From the NCBI GenBank assembly GCA_036732565.1, contig DAINCF010000432.1, forward strand, positions 1 through 6,266: a stretch of DNA of 6,266 nucleotides. The letters run 5' to 3'. Positions 4,638 to 6,266 of this stretch are shown piece by piece. Position 1 is the stretch's first letter. Every line of letters starts with the position of its first letter. The position numbers and the translations under genes are program-made. The notes beneath the pieces are model-generated. The model saw nothing but the letters and a program-made list of their open reading frames with translations, ran no database searches and had not been told where the DNA came from. The stretch comes from JAIVJN01 sp036732565. GTDB lineage: Bacteria; Acidobacteriota; Vicinamibacteria; Vicinamibacterales; UBA2999.

Positions 4638-6093
4638 AGTGGCGAAAGTGGATCTTGATGAACTCGTCGTAGCCGTTGATGAAGATGCCCACGCCGCCGT
4701 ATTCGCGCGGGACTGCGTCGAGAAGTGACAGCTCGACGCCGTTCCGTGCCGACCACTCGGCCAGGCGCGCGCCAGGCGGATGGCCGGCCGCGAGGTCGGA
4801 CTGCATGACGGCGATGACTTCCCCGGCCACCCGCCATGGGCGCACGTTCAAATGGAGCGAGACGGCCAGGACCACCGCGAGTGCCGCCACCGCGGCTGCG
4901 AATGGATGCGGCCGGGACACGACCGCGGCCGCGAACGTGGCGACGATGATGGCCCATCCTGCGGTTGCGAGATACAGATACCGGGCCGAGGCGAGATCGT
5001 CTCGCACGAAGAAGTAACTGTAGAGCGGCGCCGTCGAGGCGAGGATCAGACACACGCCGATCCACACCCCTCGCGACGCGCGACGGATGGCGACCGTCCA
5101 GAACAGCATCGCAATCGCAAGCATCGCCGACGCGCACAAGACCACCCGCGGGGTCTCGATCATGACGACGTTCCAGGGCTGGACGAAGAACCGGTACGGA
5201 AGCGTCACGAACTGCTTGAAGAGGTAGCGCGTCGGTTCGACGAAAAACGACGGCTCCATTTCGACGAACAGCGACCTCGCGATGAGGTAGCCCACCAGTT
5301 CGGCCGCGAACCAGCCGTACGCCAGGCGCAGCAGCGCGCCACGCTCGCCGCGGAAGAGCAGCAGGTCGGTCAGTGGAACCAGCAGTACATAGCTGATCGC
5401 GGTTTCCTTACTGAGCAGCGCCATCGCCAACAGCGCCATCGTCGCGACGATTCTGATCGGCGACAGATGCTGGGCGCCGGTATAGACCACCAACGCGGCC
5501 AGGACGCCGAACGCCCAGAGCAACTCCTGGAGGCCTGAGATCCAGAGCACCGCTTCGAGCTGCAGCGGATTCAAGAGGAACACCACGAAGCACGCGATCG
5601 CGGGACCCGAGGAGAGGAACACGCGCGCGGCCAGCGTGTAGATCAGACACGCCGATGCGAGATGCAACGCCAGACTCGTCAGATGGAACGGCACGGGCGA
5701 ACCGGAAAAGGTGGTCGAGACGAACCAGAACACCGCCGCGAAAAAGGGTCGAAAGAACTGGCCGACTTTCGCGACGTCCCCGAATTGGCGATAGCGATCG
5801 AGGAAGACGTAGTCGTCGCTCAGAAACGGAAGGGTTACGAGGGGCGCGTAGATCGCCGCCCACGTCGCCACGGCGACGACCGCGAGGAACATGGACGCGT
5901 GACGTGACAGCTCGACGCGCGGTGGCGGATCGGCCGCAGTCCGGATCGCGCGAGGCAGCAACGCCACTATCAACGCGATGACGGCCGACTCGACGCGGTA
6001 AGTTCCAACGCCCTCACGGAAGATGTAGACGTAGACGCAATTCGCGAGCGCCCAGAGGAATGCCATCCACACCAACGCCGCGTACGCACGCAT
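4636..6093 (-). CDS. GT-C superfamily membrane glycosyltransferase (TMTC/PMT-like)
   Basis: The 485-residue protein is a multi-pass membrane protein with roughly 10-11 hydrophobic segments (for example 5-25, 34-50, 66-90, 140-158, 164-175, 188-205, 214-228, 232-246, 318-336, 343-359 and 374-412). Family-like marks are the acidic pair in FLSDDYVFLDRY (Asp93-Asp94) after the third hydrophobic segment, where GT-C enzymes keep a catalytic or metal-binding acid; RPFF (115-118); FHLTSLALHLASACLIYTL (136-153) with two histidines; LNP (174-176); LLSKETA (226-232); and SARYLYLATAGW (369-380). This resembles TMTC/PMT-type enzymes, which move a sugar from a polyprenyl-phosphate donor on the outer face of the membrane. 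Acceptor and sugar are unknown. The last 70 residues (about 416-485) form a hydrophilic tail containing WRVAGEVIAVMQSDL, which may be a small helical domain. The ATG at 6093 is the first in-frame start and has no Shine-Dalgarno sequence. The gene converges on the ArsR/SRPBCC operon. Confidence 0.8.
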   Translation of the reverse strand: MRAYAALVWMAFLWALANCVYVYIFREGVGTYRVESAVIALIVALLPRAIRTAADPPPRVELSRHASMFLAVVAVATWAAIYAPLVTLPFLSDDYVFLDRYRQFGDVAKVGQFFRPFFAAVFWFVSTTFSGSPVPFHLTSLALHLASACLIYTLAARVFLSSGPAIACFVVFLLNPLQLEAVLWISGLQELLWAFGVLAALVVYTGAQHLSPIRIVATMALLAMALLSKETAISYVLLVPLTDLLLFRGERGALLRLAYGWFAAELVGYLIARSLFVEMEPSFFVEPTRYLFKQFVTLPYRFFVQPWNVVMIETPRVVLCASAMLAIAMLFWTVAIRRASRGVWIGVCLILASTAPLYSYFFVRDDLASARYLYLATAGWAIIVATFAAAVVSRPHPFAAAVAALAVVLAVSLHLNVRPWRVAGEVIAVMQSDLAAGHPPGARLAEWSARNGVELSLLDAVPREYGGVGIFINGYDEFIKIHFRH

Positions 6094-6105
6094 CGACGCA
6101 TCATT

Positions 6106-6118
6106 GTGCCTCAGGCAC
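6106..6118. promoter_or_regulatory. 13-bp perfect palindrome upstream of GT-C gene
   Basis: GTGCCT-C-AGGCAC is a perfect palindrome around a single central base, 12 bases before the ATG of the GT-C gene. Its core CCTCAGG is one unit of the local heptamer family, so the symmetry may come from the repeat itself. It could also be an operator or a short hairpin in the 5' end of the message. Confidence 0.35.
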
Positions 6119-6237
6119 AGGCTCGAGACTTGGGTCCTGGGACTCGAGGCCCTTGAGCCTCGGGCCTCACGCCCCAGATCACCCCAGGCCTCAGGCCTCA
6201 GGCCTCAGGCCCCAGGCCTTAAGCCCCAAGCCCCAAG
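6109..6237. repeat. Heptamer arrays, degenerate then regular (CCTCAGG/CCCCAAG)
   Basis: From 6122 to about 6177 the units are diverged (CTCGAGA, CTTGGGT, CCTGGGA, CTCGAGG, then less regular). From 6182 to 6237 there are eight units in exact register: CCCCAGG, CCTCAGG three times, CCCCAGG, CCTTAAG and CCCCAAG twice. The consensus CCYCARG is nearly self-complementary (CCTnAGG). The array ends 5 bases before a promoter-like motif at 6243. Confidence 0.85.
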
Positions 6238-6242
6238 CCTAT

Positions 6243-6252
6243 GTGGTAGTGT
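6243..6252 (+). promoter_or_regulatory. Putative extended -10 promoter (GTGGTAGTGT) for a gene beyond the window
   Basis: GTGGTAGTGT fits the pattern GTGnTAnnGT seen at 92-101 and at 3306-3315 on the other strand. Transcription would start near 6259 and run out of the window, so the next gene on the + strand probably starts just past 6266. This is inferred from motif and position only. Confidence 0.4.
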
Positions 6253-6266
6253 CTGCTCTCTCTCCT

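Noticed and set aside
4780..5538. Long open frame on the + strand opposite the GT-C gene
   Set aside because: The protein is Arg/His/Glu/Asp-rich without domains, the typical antisense shadow of a membrane protein gene.

Overview
The window is about 6.3 kb of GC-rich DNA. It holds seven protein-coding genes, five on the + strand and two on the - strand, and short intergenic gaps packed with palindromes and 7-8 bp tandem repeats. Gene content (a secreted protein with a TonB C-terminal domain, an ArsR/SRPBCC pair, a DUF6265-like protein, a GT-C membrane enzyme), high GC and the repeat-rich gaps suggest an acidobacterium, possibly of the Vicinamibacteria type. That assignment is inference, because no rRNA or marker gene is present.

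Layout. 1-111: a two-hairpin cruciform repeat, an 18-bp perfect palindrome and a probable extended -10 promoter. 112-1233 (+): exported protein ending in a TonB C-terminal domain. 1236-1321: a palindrome, then a heptamer array that runs up to the next start codon. 1322-2155 (+): AraC-type regulator with a DUF6597-like N-terminus. 2138-2237: a graded 7/8-mer array that overlaps the end of that gene. 2305-2775 (+): small exported DUF6265-like protein. 2777-2844: two hairpins between convergent genes. 2913-3206 (-): small glycine-rich hydrophobic protein. 3207-3441: divergent control region with a 12-unit heptamer array. 3442-3801 and 3798-4565 (+): a two-gene operon of an ArsR repressor and an SRPBCC protein fused to a SnoaL/NTF2-like domain, with an ATGA overlap. 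4558-4637: inverted repeat between convergent gene ends. 4636-6093 (-): multi-pass GT-C (TMTC/PMT-like) glycosyltransferase. 6106-6266: a 13-bp palindrome, heptamer arrays and a promoter-like motif pointing out of the window.

The genes do not form one pathway. The only clear functional unit is the ArsR/SRPBCC operon, with an AT-rich, operator-like promoter and probably a leaderless transcript. The more interesting layer is non-coding. Degenerate heptamer arrays (unit near CCTCAGG/CCTCAAG) occupy most gaps, abut promoters or start codons, and in one case the last unit supplies a consensus -35 box. A shared motif GTGnTAnnGT occurs three times at promoter-like positions. I see no CRISPR array, rRNA, tRNA, transposase or known defence system.
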